The notes beneath the pieces are model-generated. The model was not told the DNA's origin and did not search any database. It saw only the letters and a list, made by a program, of their open reading frames with translations. Of a DNA stretch of 64,000 nt, positions 1-9,925 are shown in pieces. The position numbers and the translations under genes were made by a program. How positions within the stretch are numbered: position 1 is the first letter of the stretch; every line of letters starts with the position of its first letter. The stretch lies in contig NZ_JADPEG010000004.1 of NCBI RefSeq assembly GCF_015667585.1, positions 124,001 through 188,000 on the forward strand, written 5' to 3'. This DNA comes from Clostridium sp. D33t1_170424_F3 (GTDB lineage Bacteria; Bacillota; Clostridia; Oscillospirales; Acutalibacteraceae).

Positions 1-804
1 CGGCTTGTGGTGGAAAAAACGCCGGCTCAGCCGGGGCACACCGTACTTGAGCTGGACCGTCTCACCGTTGCCGGGAGCCGCGGCGTGGATGCGGTAAGGG
101 AGCTTTCTCTGCAAGTGCGCAGGGGAGAAATTGTTGGAATAGCCGGCGTGGACGGAAATGGACAAAAGGAACTGGTGGAGGCAATTACCTGCCTGACCGG
201 ATGCAAAAGCGGGACGATCCGGATAAACGGTGTGGAAGTGCAGAATACGACGCCGCGGAACGTGGTCGACCACAAAATTTCCACGATCCATGAAGACCGC
301 CAGAGACGTGGACTGGTACTGAATTTTACCGTAGCGGAAAATGCGGTATTGGAGAAATACCGGGAAAAACCGTTTCAAAAGCGTGGCGTGCTGGACCGCG
401 GCAAAATCCTTTCGTTTGCAGACGAATTGATACGGGAATACGACGTCCGTCCGGAGGACTGCGCACAGCAGCCGGTGCGGGGGCTTTCCGGCGGCAACCA
501 GCAGAAGGTGATTATCGCGCGGGAGGTTTCCAATGAGCCGGACGTATTGATTGCCGTACAGCCAACGCGCGGGCTGGACGTGGGGGCGATCGAGTATGTG
601 CACCGCACTCTGGTGCGGGAGCGTGACAGGGGCCGGGCAATCCTGCTGATCTCTTTGGAGCTGGATGAGGTGATGCACGTCTCCGACCGGATTGCCGTCC
701 TTTATAACGGACAGATTGTCGGGGAATTTCAGCAGGAGGAAGCCGACGAAAAAACGATTGGCCTGTTGATGGCGGGAGGAAAGCGGTATGCAGAAAACGG
801 TTAA
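1..804 (+). CDS. Nucleoside ABC transporter ATPase, C-terminal half (partial)
   Basis: This is the C-terminal nucleotide-binding domain of a fused two-domain ABC ATPase of the BmpA/NupA (RbsA-like) nucleoside-importer family. The reading frame is open to the window edge, and the GTG at position 7 is probably internal because family members have about 510 residues. Visible motifs are a Walker A-like GVDGNGQKEL, the signature LSGGNQQK, and a degenerate Walker B followed by TRGLDVGA, all typical of the second domain. It overlaps the downstream permease by 17 bp, so the two are translationally coupled. A BmpA-type substrate-binding lipoprotein would be expected upstream, outside the window. Identification as a nucleoside importer rests on family motifs plus the deoC-cdd-pdp neighbours; the exact substrate is inferred. 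Confidence 0.93.
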   Translation, partial: RLVVEKTPAQPGHTVLELDRLTVAGSRGVDAVRELSLQVRRGEIVGIAGVDGNGQKELVEAITCLTGCKSGTIRINGVEVQNTTPRNVVDHKISTIHEDRQRRGLVLNFTVAENAVLEKYREKPFQKRGVLDRGKILSFADELIREYDVRPEDCAQQPVRGLSGGNQQKVIIAREVSNEPDVLIAVQPTRGLDVGAIEYVHRTLVRERDRGRAILLISLELDEVMHVSDRIAVLYNGQIVGEFQQEEADEKTIGLLMAGGKRYAENG

Positions 805-1915
805 GCTGTTGAGAAAGCCCATCACTTCCACTCTCATTGCCGTTCTGTTCGGTTTTCTCGTGGCTTCGGTGGTTCTGCTGGCTGCCGGATACAACCCGGC
901 AGAAGCGTTTGGCGCGCTGTTCCACGGCATCTTTTCAAAGCCCAAATATATTTCAAATGTAATCATCAAGGCTGCGCCAATCACACTCACGGCGATCAGT
1001 GTGGCGTTTGCCTATCGAGCGGGCCTCTTTAACATTGGGGCTGAGGGTCAGTATATTGTGGGGGCGATCGCTTCCACGCTGGTGGGGTATCTGCTGCATC
1101 TGCCCGCCGTTCTGCAGGTCCCGCTGGTGATCCTGTCCGGTATGGCGGCAGGGGCGCTTTATGGAGGCCTTATAGGGCTGCTCAAAGCCCGATTTGGCAT
1201 CCACGAGGTGCTGACCAGTATTATGCTGAACTGGATTGCACTGTATCTTTCCAATTTTGTGGTGCAAAGCAAACTTTTTCACCAGCCAAACAGCACGGCG
1301 ACCTATCCGGTCCAGCGGAGCAGCTACACGATGCTGCTGCCCAACTGGAAGACATCGGATGAGGGGCTTGCGTTTTTGCGGCAGCACAAATGGCTTTCAG
1401 AAATTTTATTGAAAACGGACGTCAATTTTGGATTCCTGACGGCGGTTGCCGCAGCGCTCCTGATCTGGTTTTTGCTGTACCGTTCCGTAAAGGGCTTTGA
1501 ATTCCGCGCGGTCGGTTCCAATCATGCGGCGGCGGAGCTTTCCGGCATCCCGGTGAAGCGCAACATGGTTCAGGCCATGTTGATAGCGGGTGCGCTTTCC
1601 GGATTGGCGGCCGCTATGATCATCACCGGGACCAATCCGCATCGCATATCCACGCTGGCCGCATTTGAAAACAACGGTTTTAATGGGCTGTCGGTCGCCT
1701 TTATTGCGGGAAGTTCCCCCATCGGCTGTATCTTCGCCGGCCTTCTGTTTGGCGGCCTTCTCTATGGCGGGCAGTCGATTCAGGCGGAGGTTGGAGCGCC
1801 GACGGAGGTCATCAACATCATGATCGGCACAATTGTCTTTTTTGTGGCGCTGACCAGAATCGTGCCGGCTCTGGCGGACAGGCTGGAAAGAAGGGGGAGT
1901 CGTCGTGCTGAATGA
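788..1915 (+). CDS. Nucleoside ABC transporter permease 1 (NupB/YufP-like)
   Basis: Inner-membrane permease of the branched-chain amino acid/ribose permease superfamily (BPD_transp_2), 375 residues with about nine or ten hydrophobic segments. The diagnostic EAA-like stretch AYRAGLFNIGAEGQ lies near residues 70-85, as in YufP/NupB proteins. The start ATG lies inside the 3' end of the ATPase gene, and the 3' end overlaps the second permease by 11 bp. With the partner permease it would form the channel that imports nucleosides. Family assignment is strong; the substrate is inferred from the salvage genes that follow. Confidence 0.93.
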   Translation: MQKTVKLLRKPITSTLIAVLFGFLVASVVLLAAGYNPAEAFGALFHGIFSKPKYISNVIIKAAPITLTAISVAFAYRAGLFNIGAEGQYIVGAIASTLVGYLLHLPAVLQVPLVILSGMAAGALYGGLIGLLKARFGIHEVLTSIMLNWIALYLSNFVVQSKLFHQPNSTATYPVQRSSYTMLLPNWKTSDEGLAFLRQHKWLSEILLKTDVNFGFLTAVAAALLIWFLLYRSVKGFEFRAVGSNHAAAELSGIPVKRNMVQAMLIAGALSGLAAAMIITGTNPHRISTLAAFENNGFNGLSVAFIAGSSPIGCIFAGLLFGGLLYGGQSIQAEVGAPTEVINIMIGTIVFFVALTRIVPALADRLERRGSRRAE

Positions 1916-2840
1916 TCTTTCCCTGCTGATTGGCATAACGCTGATGTATTCTGCTCCCTTGATTTTTGGCGCCCTGGGCGGCGTGATATCCGAGCGCGCC
2001 GGGGTAATCAACCTGGGAATTGAGGGAATGATGACCATTGGCGCGTTTGCCGGTGCGGCGGTGGGATTTTATTCTCAAAATCCATGGCTGGGTCTTCTGG
2101 CCGCCGGCGCGGCGGGAGGCTGTATGGCGCTTTTACATGCGGTTGCTTCCGTTACGTTCCATGCGGACCAGACCATTTCCGGCATTGCGTTGAATTTAAT
2201 CGGCCCCGGCCTGGCATTGTTTATTTGCCGGCTGTATTTTGACGGTGCGACAATGACGCAGCCGGTTGCGCATAAGTTGCCAAAAGTATTAGGAGATAAT
2301 CAGCTTAATGGAGTAACACAGAATCTAAATGTAGACGTAACGGTTCCGCTTGCTTTAGCTGCTATGCTGATTCTCTGGTTTATCCTTTACAGGACCAAAT
2401 GGGGCCTGCGCATCTGGGCGGTTGGAGAGCATCCGACAGCGGCGGATACAATGGGAATCTATGTGCGTGGAACAAGGTATATCTGCGTAATTCTCTCCGG
2501 TATACTGGCTGGATTTGGCGGCGCTTCCATGACGCTGGCGGTGATCCCGCAGTTTACACCGGTGGCGATCAGCGGCCAGGGATTCATTGCGCTTGCGGCT
2601 GTGATTTTTGGCAAATGGACGCCGCACGGCGCGTACGGGGCCTGTCTTTTGTTTGGCTTTGCACAGGCGCTGACAGTGTTTTTAGGCGGCGGCAAAGCGC
2701 CCGTCCCGTCTGAAATTCTTGCCATGCTGCCGTATCTGCTGACCATTTTGGTGCTGGTCTTGTTTGTGGGACGGTCCGCGGCCCAAAGGCGGATGGAGAA
2801 CCGTATGAAAAGGGCGTGCGTTAAATGTACTTCAAAATGA
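1905..2840 (+). CDS. Nucleoside ABC transporter permease 2 (NupC/YufQ-like)
   Basis: Second permease subunit, 311 residues, very hydrophobic, with the paralogous motif [14 protein letters not shown] near residues 30-45, which matches the equivalent motif of the first permease. A GTG start at 1905 overlaps the preceding gene by 11 bp. The C-terminus is basic ([11 protein letters not shown]), as expected for a cytoplasmic tail. It ends 20 bp before deoC, so uptake and catabolism are very likely co-transcribed. Together with the previous two genes it makes a complete importer apart from the binding protein. Confidence 0.92.
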   Translation: MLNDLSLLIGITLMYSAPLIFGALGGVISERAGVINLGIEGMMTIGAFAGAAVGFYSQNPWLGLLAAGAAGGCMALLHAVASVTFHADQTISGIALNLIGPGLALFICRLYFDGATMTQPVAHKLPKVLGDNQLNGVTQNLNVDVTVPLALAAMLILWFILYRTKWGLRIWAVGEHPTAADTMGIYVRGTRYICVILSGILAGFGGASMTLAVIPQFTPVAISGQGFIALAAVIFGKWTPHGAYGACLLFGFAQALTVFLGGGKAPVPSEILAMLPYLLTILVLVLFVGRSAAQRRMENRMKRACVKCTSK

Positions 2841-2860
2841 TACAGGGAAGGAAGAGAAAA

Positions 2861-3526
2861 ATGGAACAGGAAAAATTGCTGAAAATGGTAGATCATACAC
2901 TTCTGACGCAAACGGCTACATGGGCGGAGATACGACAGGTCTGCGACGATGCGATTCAGTATCACACGGCGTCCGTCTGTATCCCCGCGAGCTATGTCAA
3001 GCGCGTGAAGGAGTACGTGGGGGAACGCATGGCGGTTTGTACCGTAATCGGTTTTCCAAACGGCTATGCGACAACAGCGGCAAAGGTATTTGAAACAGAG
3101 GATGCGATTGCAAACGGTGCGGATGAGATCGATATGGTGGCAAACCTCGGATGGATCAGGGACGGCCTGTACGAGCAGCAGCTGGAAGAAATCAGGCAGA
3201 TCAAAGCAGCCTGCGGGGGTCGGATTCTCAAGGTAATCATCGAGACATGTTTGCTGACGGAACAGGAAAAAATACGCATGTGTCAGGTGGTGGCAGAATC
3301 CGGCGCGGATTATATCAAGACCTCCACAGGCTTTTCCACAGCGGGCGCGACCTTTGACGATGTGGCGCTGTTTCAGAAGCATGTGGGCCCTCGCATAAAG
3401 ATCAAGGCGGCAGGCGGCATCTCTTCCCTGGAAGATGCGGAGCGCTTTGCCGCGTTGGGTGCGTCGCGGTTGGGAACAAGCCGGATCGTCAAACTGATCA
3501 AGAAGGAAGAAGCACACGGCTATTGA
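2861..3526 (+). CDS. deoC: Deoxyribose-phosphate aldolase
   Basis: Class I aldolase that splits 2-deoxyribose 5-phosphate into glyceraldehyde 3-phosphate and acetaldehyde. The Schiff-base lysine is seen in DYIKTSTGF and the second catalytic lysine in IKIKAAGGI; the family opening DHTLL is at the N-terminus. About 221 residues, normal for the family. I place the start at ATG 2861, behind a purine-rich GGGAAGGAAG site; an in-frame ATG at 2825 overlaps the permease end and would add an unconserved basic peptide. It lies between the importer and cdd in one operon, supplying the last step of deoxynucleoside catabolism. Confidence 0.95.
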   Translation: MEQEKLLKMVDHTLLTQTATWAEIRQVCDDAIQYHTASVCIPASYVKRVKEYVGERMAVCTVIGFPNGYATTAAKVFETEDAIANGADEIDMVANLGWIRDGLYEQQLEEIRQIKAACGGRILKVIIETCLLTEQEKIRMCQVVAESGADYIKTSTGFSTAGATFDDVALFQKHVGPRIKIKAAGGISSLEDAERFAALGASRLGTSRIVKLIKKEEAHGY

Positions 3527-3569
3527 TTCTGAAAAGGATGCGTTCATTTCTTTGATAAGGAGTAATGGA

Positions 3570-4016
3570 ATGGAACACAAAAAACTGGTGACAGCGGCGC
3601 TTGCGGCGCGTGAAAAAGCGTACACGCCGTACGCAAAGTTTCAGGTTGGAGCAGCTCTTTTGGGAAAATCGGGAAAGATTTATCCGGGCTGTAATGTAGA
3701 ATGCGCGTCGTATTCGCCCACCAACTGTGCAGAGCGCACGGCATTTTTCCGGGCGGTCAGCGAGGGAGAGCGGGCCTTTACCGCCATTGCAATCGTGGGA
3801 GGGCCGGAGGGAAAGCCCGTTGAATCGCTGTGTCCGCCCTGCGGCGTGTGCCGCCAGGTCATGATGGAATTTTGCGATCCGGATATATTCCAAATTATAT
3901 TGGCGGACAGCCCGGATCACTGGCAGGTACATACCCTTCGGGAACTGCTTCCTTTGGGATTCGGGCCTGCGAATATTTCAGGAGGAAAGGAGGAAGAATC
4001 TCATGAGAATGTATGA
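3570..4016 (+). CDS. cdd: Cytidine deaminase
   Basis: Zinc hydrolase that converts cytidine/deoxycytidine to uridine/deoxyuridine. All zinc and catalytic elements are visible: CNVECASY, TNCAERTAFF with the proton-shuttle Glu, and PPCGVCRQ with the two zinc cysteines. About 148 residues, the size of tetrameric bacterial Cdd. The start chosen is ATG 3570, preceded by AAGGAGT at 3557-3563; an in-frame TTG at 3552 is less likely. The 3' end overlaps pdp by 14 bp. In this operon it channels cytidine into the uridine pool for Pdp. Confidence 0.95.
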   Translation: MEHKKLVTAALAAREKAYTPYAKFQVGAALLGKSGKIYPGCNVECASYSPTNCAERTAFFRAVSEGERAFTAIAIVGGPEGKPVESLCPPCGVCRQVMMEFCDPDIFQIILADSPDHWQVHTLRELLPLGFGPANISGGKEEESHENV

Positions 4017-5334
4017 CGTTATTGCAAAAAAGCGGGACGGAGAAGCGCTTTCAGATGAGGAAATTCAATTTTTTGTGAACGGCTATGTAGCAGGCGATAT
4101 TCCGGATTATCAGGCGAGCGCGCTGCTGATGGCCATTTATTTTCAGGGTATGACGCCGCAGGAGACGGCGGCTCTCACCCTGTGTATGGCACGCTCCGGA
4201 GACATGGTGGACCTTTCCTCAATCGACGGGATCAAGGTCGATAAACACAGCACCGGCGGCGTGGGGGATAAGACCACTTTGGTGATTGCGCCAGTCGTTG
4301 CTTCATTGGGCGTACGAGTGGCAAAGATGAGCGGGCGCGGGCTGGGGCATACGGGCGGGACAATCGATAAGATGGAATCGATTCCGGGGTTGCGGACCGC
4401 GTTGGATGAGCAGACCTTTTTCGATGTTGTGCGCAGGATCGGCGTGAGCGTCGTTGGGCAGACCGGCAACCTGGTTCCCGCAGATAAAAAGCTGTATGCC
4501 CTGCGGGATGTGACGGCGACCGTCAACAGTCTGCCGTTGATTGCATCCAGCATTATGAGCAAAAAGATCGCGGCGGGATCGGACCGCATCCTGTTGGACG
4601 TTAAGACGGGCAGCGGGGCGTTTATGAAGACCGTGGAAGACGCCATCGCGCTGGCGCAGGAAATGGTCTCCATCGGGGAGCAGGTGGGCAAAACCACCAT
4701 TGCCCTGGTTACAGATATGGACCGTCCGCTCGGTTGTGCCATTGGCAATGCGCTGGAAATTCAGGAGGTTTGTGAAACTCTGCAGGGCCGGGGACCGGCG
4801 GACCTGACGGAGGTTTGCATGGAGCTCGCCTCCAATATGCTGATGTTGGCCGGAAAAGGCGATGTGGATACCTGCCGGGTTTTGGCGCAGCGTCAAATTG
4901 AGAACGGCGCGGCGTTTGCCAAGTTAAAGGAAATGGTTGCGGCGCAGGGCGGGGATGTCTCTGTGTTAGAAGATTTTAAAAAATTTCCCAAAGCGTCTGT
5001 TTGCCGGGCCGTTGTTGCACAGAAGACCGGCTATCTGTATGCGATCGATACGGAGCGGTGCGGGATAGCCGCGGTGGAGCTTGGCGCAGGCAGAGAGAAG
5101 AAAGAAGACGCCGTTGATTTCAGCGCGGGAATTGTGTTGCGCAAACAGATTGGAGAGCCAGTTCAGGAGGGGGAACCGATTGCGGATTTTTATACCTCGG
5201 GACTGGAAAAATTCCATGTCGCGGAAGAATTATTTCAGAAATCTGTATCGATAAAGGAAGAATTACCACCGCAAAAGCCGCTGATTTATGCACGTGTGAC
5301 AGCCGATCAGATTGAAAGAATAAAATCGTTGTAG
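4003..5334 (+). CDS. pdp: Pyrimidine-nucleoside phosphorylase
   Basis: Phosphorolysis of uridine, deoxyuridine and thymidine to the base and (deoxy)ribose 1-phosphate. The 443 residues match Pdp/DeoA. The family signature SGRGLGHTGGTIDKME is present near residues 107-122, along with the phosphate-binding KHSTGGVGDKTT. The start is ATG 4003 (a second Met two codons on is possible). Pdp is the last gene of the transporter-deoC-cdd-pdp operon and is followed by a hairpin terminator. Whether it is Pdp (broad) or DeoA (thymidine-specific) cannot be settled from sequence reading; operon company with cdd favours Pdp. Confidence 0.94.
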   Translation: MRMYDVIAKKRDGEALSDEEIQFFVNGYVAGDIPDYQASALLMAIYFQGMTPQETAALTLCMARSGDMVDLSSIDGIKVDKHSTGGVGDKTTLVIAPVVASLGVRVAKMSGRGLGHTGGTIDKMESIPGLRTALDEQTFFDVVRRIGVSVVGQTGNLVPADKKLYALRDVTATVNSLPLIASSIMSKKIAAGSDRILLDVKTGSGAFMKTVEDAIALAQEMVSIGEQVGKTTIALVTDMDRPLGCAIGNALEIQEVCETLQGRGPADLTEVCMELASNMLMLAGKGDVDTCRVLAQRQIENGAAFAKLKEMVAAQGGDVSVLEDFKKFPKASVCRAVVAQKTGYLYAIDTERCGIAAVELGAGREKKEDAVDFSAGIVLRKQIGEPVQEGEPIADFYTSGLEKFHVAEELFQKSVSIKEELPPQKPLIYARVTADQIERIKSL

Positions 5335-5340
5335 AAAAAT

Positions 5341-5386
5341 AAAGAAGTTCTTTGTGCAATTTGCAGAAATTCACAGGAGCTTCTTT
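5341..5386 (+). terminator. Rho-independent terminator of the nucleoside operon
   Basis: Arms AAAGAAGTTC (5341-5350) and GAGCTTCTTT (5377-5386) pair over 10 bp with one G-U, followed by CTTTTATTT. The 26-nt loop is long. It lies just after the pdp stop codon. Confidence 0.7.
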
Positions 5387-5490
5387 CTTTTATTTGATAG
5401 AATACGCTGTACATATTCCTTTAAATAGAGTCATATTTTCAATCTTGTTTGTATAGTGAAACAAAAAATTGAAAAAATGGTAAATGATGG

Positions 5491-5519
5491 TTGACTGTGC
5501 AAGCTTTATTGTTTATCAT
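5491..5519 (+). promoter_or_regulatory. Sigma-A-type promoter for the 87-aa gene (and possibly eno)
   Basis: TTGACT at 5491-5496 and TATCAT at 5514-5519 are separated by 17 bp, about 30 bp upstream of the ribosome site of the next gene. No separate promoter is obvious in the 53 bp before eno, so it may serve both genes. Confidence 0.55.
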
Positions 5520-5554
5520 GACGATATATCATATGAATCCAGGGAGGTATTTGA

Positions 5555-5818
5555 GTGAGCGGCTACAAAACGATATTAGAGCATTTTGAGCATCCTGAAT
5601 TAGGCTGTTATGACTCTTATGGAATCTTGGGAGAATTTTCAGATCAAATGATAAAATTGAGCGACGTTTCTATCTGCAGAGAAAAAGTGGAGAAAGCGGT
5701 TGCTGTGTTAAATGCTTATCAGGTATCGTATTTGCATTTGATGGATATCATCTCAGATTTCTGTGGGACAGACGAACTCCTGGAGCTTTACGGTCAAATG
5801 ATTGGTCAGCGGGTTTAA
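5555..5818 (+). CDS. Small hypothetical protein upstream of enolase
   Basis: An 87-residue soluble, acidic protein that I do not recognise. A GTG start at 5555 sits 6 bp after a strong AGGGAGGT site (5541-5548), and a good promoter precedes it, so it is very likely expressed. The sequence looks alpha-helical, with scattered aromatic residues and two cysteines (LGCYDSYG and FCGTDELL). No transmembrane segment or signal peptide is seen. It is 53 bp upstream of eno in the same orientation and may be co-transcribed. No function can be assigned. Confidence 0.75.
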   Translation: MSGYKTILEHFEHPELGCYDSYGILGEFSDQMIKLSDVSICREKVEKAVAVLNAYQVSYLHLMDIISDFCGTDELLELYGQMIGQRV

Positions 5819-5850
5819 AATGGCGGCATATGTGCAACAATAAAACATGA

Positions 5851-7327
<1,477 letters not shown>

Positions 7328-7340
7328 TATAAATAAAGCA

Positions 7341-7376
7341 GCTCCGCCGATGAAAGCCACCGGCGGAGCATTTTTA
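7341..7376 (+). terminator. Terminator after eno
   Basis: A perfect 9-bp stem GCTCCGCCG (7341-7349) / CGGCGGAGC (7361-7369) is followed by ATTTTTT. It lies between eno and the convergent glutathione peroxidase gene and mainly serves eno; the opposite side has only a weak T-run. Confidence 0.85.
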
Positions 7377-7381
7377 ATCGT

Positions 7382-7927
7382 TTATAACAGCTTGCGAATG
7401 GAGTCTTCCACTTCCTTGAGGCCGGCAGTCGGTTCAAATCTGGCAACTACATTACCGCTGCGGTCCACAAGGAATTTTGTGAAGTTCCATTTGATATCCG
7501 GATTTTGTGCATAGTTTGGGTCTTCCTTACGCAGGAGGTCTTCCAACACGTTGGTGAGCGAATGCTCCGGATGGAAGCCCTGGAAGGCCTTTTCATTGGT
7601 CAAATATCGGAAAAGCGGTTCGGTTTGCGGTCCTTTGACGTTTGTCTTTGCGAGCATGGGGAACGTTACGCCGTAATTGGATCGGCAGTATTCCAATATC
7701 TTTTCATTGCTTTCCGGGTCCTGCTCATGAAATTGGTTGCAGGGAAACCCCATAATGACCAGGCCGTGATCCCGACACTTTTGAAACAATTTTTCCAGGT
7801 CTTCAAACTGCGGTGTAAAACCACATTTGCTGGCAGTATTGACAATGAGTAGAATTTTACCCTTATAGTCAGAAAGAGCAAGCTCTTTTCCGTTCATCTG
7901 ACGCACGTGGAAATCATAGACGTTCAT
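7382..7927 (-). CDS. Glutathione peroxidase family protein (BsaA-like)
   Basis: Thiol peroxidase of the GPx superfamily, 181 residues. The catalytic tetrad can be read: Cys in NTASKCGFTPQ, Gln in PCNQF, and Trp/Asn in WNFTKFLVD. It uses Cys rather than selenocysteine, so it is probably a thioredoxin-dependent peroxidase rather than a true glutathione enzyme, as is usual in Firmicutes. I chose the ATG at 7927 because AGGAGG is 7 nt upstream; a GTG two codons earlier is less well placed. Single gene, convergent with eno. Role: reduction of peroxides in the cytoplasm. Confidence 0.93.
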   Translation of the reverse strand: MNVYDFHVRQMNGKELALSDYKGKILLIVNTASKCGFTPQFEDLEKLFQKCRDHGLVIMGFPCNQFHEQDPESNEKILEYCRSNYGVTFPMLAKTNVKGPQTEPLFRYLTNEKAFQGFHPEHSLTNVLEDLLRKEDPNYAQNPDIKWNFTKFLVDRSGNVVARFEPTAGLKEVEDSIRKLL

Positions 7928-8149
7928 TTGCACGCCTCCTTTCTCGTTTTATTATGGAGGAAAAAAGACGCAATATACAGGTTTGCCTGACGGTATCAGC
8001 GTTGCTGTGCAGAAACCGTAGAGGCGTCAAGTCCAGGAAAAATGCGGATTTTTCGTTAAATTTCGTAGTGAATGTGTCTGGTTTTCATTTTGGTAACAAT
8101 TGACTTTTGTCTTCTTTTCCAAAGATTGAATCGATGGAATTTGGCATCG

Positions 8150-8177
8150 TTGACTTTCGTTTGGTACGTGTTATAAT
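8150..8177 (+). promoter_or_regulatory. Sigma-A promoter for the lectin-tail gene
   Basis: TTGACT at 8150-8155 and a consensus TATAAT at 8172-8177 with a 16-bp spacer, about 45 bp before the start codon. The rest of the 295-bp gap upstream holds nothing recognisable. Confidence 0.65.
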
Positions 8178-8222
8178 AAATAACATAGAAAAATAAATTT
8201 CTGTGGCAAGGGAGCGTTGAAC

Positions 8223-8894
8223 ATGAGCGGACAAAAAAAGGAAGCTTTCTCCAATAAAATTTATACCATTGTTTCGAAGCAGAGCGGGAAAGTGTTGGAA
8301 GCGGAACTTGACGGTGAAAGCCGCAAGGTACAGATGAATCAGCAGACCGGTGCGGAGAACCAGCAGTGGCAGTTTATTGACGGGGGCGATCAGTATTATA
8401 AGCTGATGAACAAAGGCTCCGGCAAAGCACTGGACATTATGCTGGGCGGCTCTGAAAATGGCACATGGCTGCATCAGTGGGATGTAGTGGGTTCAGACAG
8501 CCAGCTGTGGTTTGTGGAAGCAGCCGTGGAGGATTGTTATAAAATTAAATCCAAGGTTTCCGGCAAATGCGTAGACGTTGTAGGCATGTCCCAGGAGGAC
8601 GGCGCAAATGTGCAGATTTGGGAAGACCTTAACGGCGATAACCAGCAGTGGAAGCTGGTTGAGCTGGCAGCAGAAACGCCTGTAGCGACAGAGCCGGAAG
8701 AAACAGCGGTCGTCGTGGAAGAGCCCAAGGAAGTCGTGAAGACGGAGCCGAAAAAAACGACCAGAGCAACCAGGACAAAAGCGGCTGCAGAAAAAAAAGT
8801 GGAAGCGGCGGTCGTGGCAGCCGATGAAACACCGGCGGAGAAACCGGCTGCAAAAAGAGCGGCGAGAAAAAGAACTCCCAAAGCGAAAAAATAA
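8223..8894 (+). CDS. Ricin-type beta-trefoil lectin protein with histone H1-like tail
   Basis: 223 residues in two parts. Residues about 10-150 form a ricin B-type beta-trefoil: three repeats each ending in the QxW-type motif (NQQWQF, SQLWFV, NQQWKL), with SGKxL- and SGKCVDV-like repeats. Residues about 150-223 are a low-complexity tail, first Glu/Val/Pro-rich and then Lys/Ala/Arg-rich (EKPAAKRAARKRTPKAKK), resembling histone H1 or the HU-like AAKKA tails. ATG 8223 follows AAGGGAG. No signal peptide or membrane segment is seen, so it is probably cytoplasmic. Monocistronic, between its own promoter and a strong terminator. The lectin fold is confident; nucleic-acid or polyphosphate binding by the tail is inference. 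Confidence 0.85.
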   Translation: MSGQKKEAFSNKIYTIVSKQSGKVLEAELDGESRKVQMNQQTGAENQQWQFIDGGDQYYKLMNKGSGKALDIMLGGSENGTWLHQWDVVGSDSQLWFVEAAVEDCYKIKSKVSGKCVDVVGMSQEDGANVQIWEDLNGDNQQWKLVELAAETPVATEPEETAVVVEEPKEVVKTEPKKTTRATRTKAAAEKKVEAAVVAADETPAEKPAAKRAARKRTPKAKK

Positions 8895-8909
8895 TCTTTG
8901 GCGGATAAA

Positions 8910-8945
8910 GGCCCATAGATGGGAAATCCATCTATGGGCCTTTTT
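8910..8945 (+). terminator. Terminator after the lectin-tail gene
   Basis: A 13-bp perfect stem GGCCCATAGATGG (8910-8922) / CCATCTATGGGCC (8928-8940) with a 5-nt loop is followed by TTTTTG. Classic intrinsic terminator. Confidence 0.93.
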
Positions 8946-9057
8946 GCTTTTATGTCATGCTTCTCATAATGCAGGTAAGTTGTGGGAAAATGTGATAAAA
9001 TAAGAATATTTCCGGTTAAGCTTGTTTAAAATGGTAGAAATGGATAGGAGGAGTTTT

Positions 9058-9795
9058 ATGAACCCAAAGAAATGGAACTGGAGCCGGCTTATCACCGTTT
9101 TTGTATTTTTAACACTGCTGGTTTCTGCTGTTTTTGTCGCAATTCGTTTGGTAATTGCGCCGGCACATCCGGAAGAAGGCAGTTTTGAACGCCTGAAAAG
9201 CGACTATGTCCTGATGTTTGCACAGTGTATCCTTGGCATGGTTGTGATGGTTCTTCCGGGCGTCATTTCTAAAAAACTGAAAATTGAAATACCGTCCGGT
9301 ATGATGATTTTGTTTGTAATCTTTTTGTACTGTGCGATTTATTTGGGAGAAGTCAAAAGCTTTTATTATAATATCCGATCCTGGGACACGGTTCTGCACT
9401 GGTTCAGCGGCGCGATGATCGGCGCCCTTGGCTTTTCGTTTGTGGCGCTGTTTAACAATGCGGAGAAAATTCCTGTCAATTTAAGTCCGTTCTTTGTGGC
9501 GGCGTTCGCCTTCTGTTTTGCAGTGACACTGGGAGTGTTCTGGGAGTTCTATGAGTTTACGTTCGATGGACTTTTGGGATTAAATATGCAGAAGTTTGCG
9601 TTGGAAGATGGAACTCTGCTTGCGGGCCGGGCTGCATTGATGGATACCATGAAGGATCTGGTGGTCGATGCAGTGGGAGCGATGGTGGCAAGTATTATCG
9701 GGTATATTTCATTGAAGTACAAAAAAGGCTGGATTGAAAAATTTCAAATTACCCGTAAAAAGTATCTGGAAAACAAAGAACATCGCGCATCATGA
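9058..9795 (+). CDS. Multipass membrane protein, YjdF/DUF2238-like
   Basis: 245-residue integral membrane protein with about six transmembrane segments. The motifs WDTVLHWFSGAMIG and GVFWEFYEF resemble the conserved His and WE(F/W) positions of YjdF/DUF2238 proteins, whose function is not known. ATG 9058 is preceded by AGGAGGAG at 9046-9053; an upstream in-frame TTG at 9022 would add a hydrophilic stretch before the first helix and is rejected. The C-terminal tail is basic and cytoplasmic. Single gene ended by its own terminator. Family assignment is from memory of motifs and is moderate. Confidence 0.75.
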   Translation: MNPKKWNWSRLITVFVFLTLLVSAVFVAIRLVIAPAHPEEGSFERLKSDYVLMFAQCILGMVVMVLPGVISKKLKIEIPSGMMILFVIFLYCAIYLGEVKSFYYNIRSWDTVLHWFSGAMIGALGFSFVALFNNAEKIPVNLSPFFVAAFAFCFAVTLGVFWEFYEFTFDGLLGLNMQKFALEDGTLLAGRAALMDTMKDLVVDAVGAMVASIIGYISLKYKKGWIEKFQITRKKYLENKEHRAS

Positions 9796-9801
9796 CAATG
9801 T

Positions 9802-9840
9802 AGCCGTATGCAGTGCAAACAGCGCTGCATACGGCTTTTT
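9802..9840 (+). terminator. Terminator after the YjdF-like gene
   Basis: A 12-bp stem AGCCGTATGCAG (9802-9813) / CTGCATACGGCT (9824-9835) is followed by TTTTATT. Confidence 0.92.
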
Positions 9841-9925
9841 ATTACGATAAAAGAGTTGCTTGTGATTACAATAGAAAAAGAATAGAATAATAGTATTAAT
9901 AAATCGGGTCATCGGGAAAAGGTTG

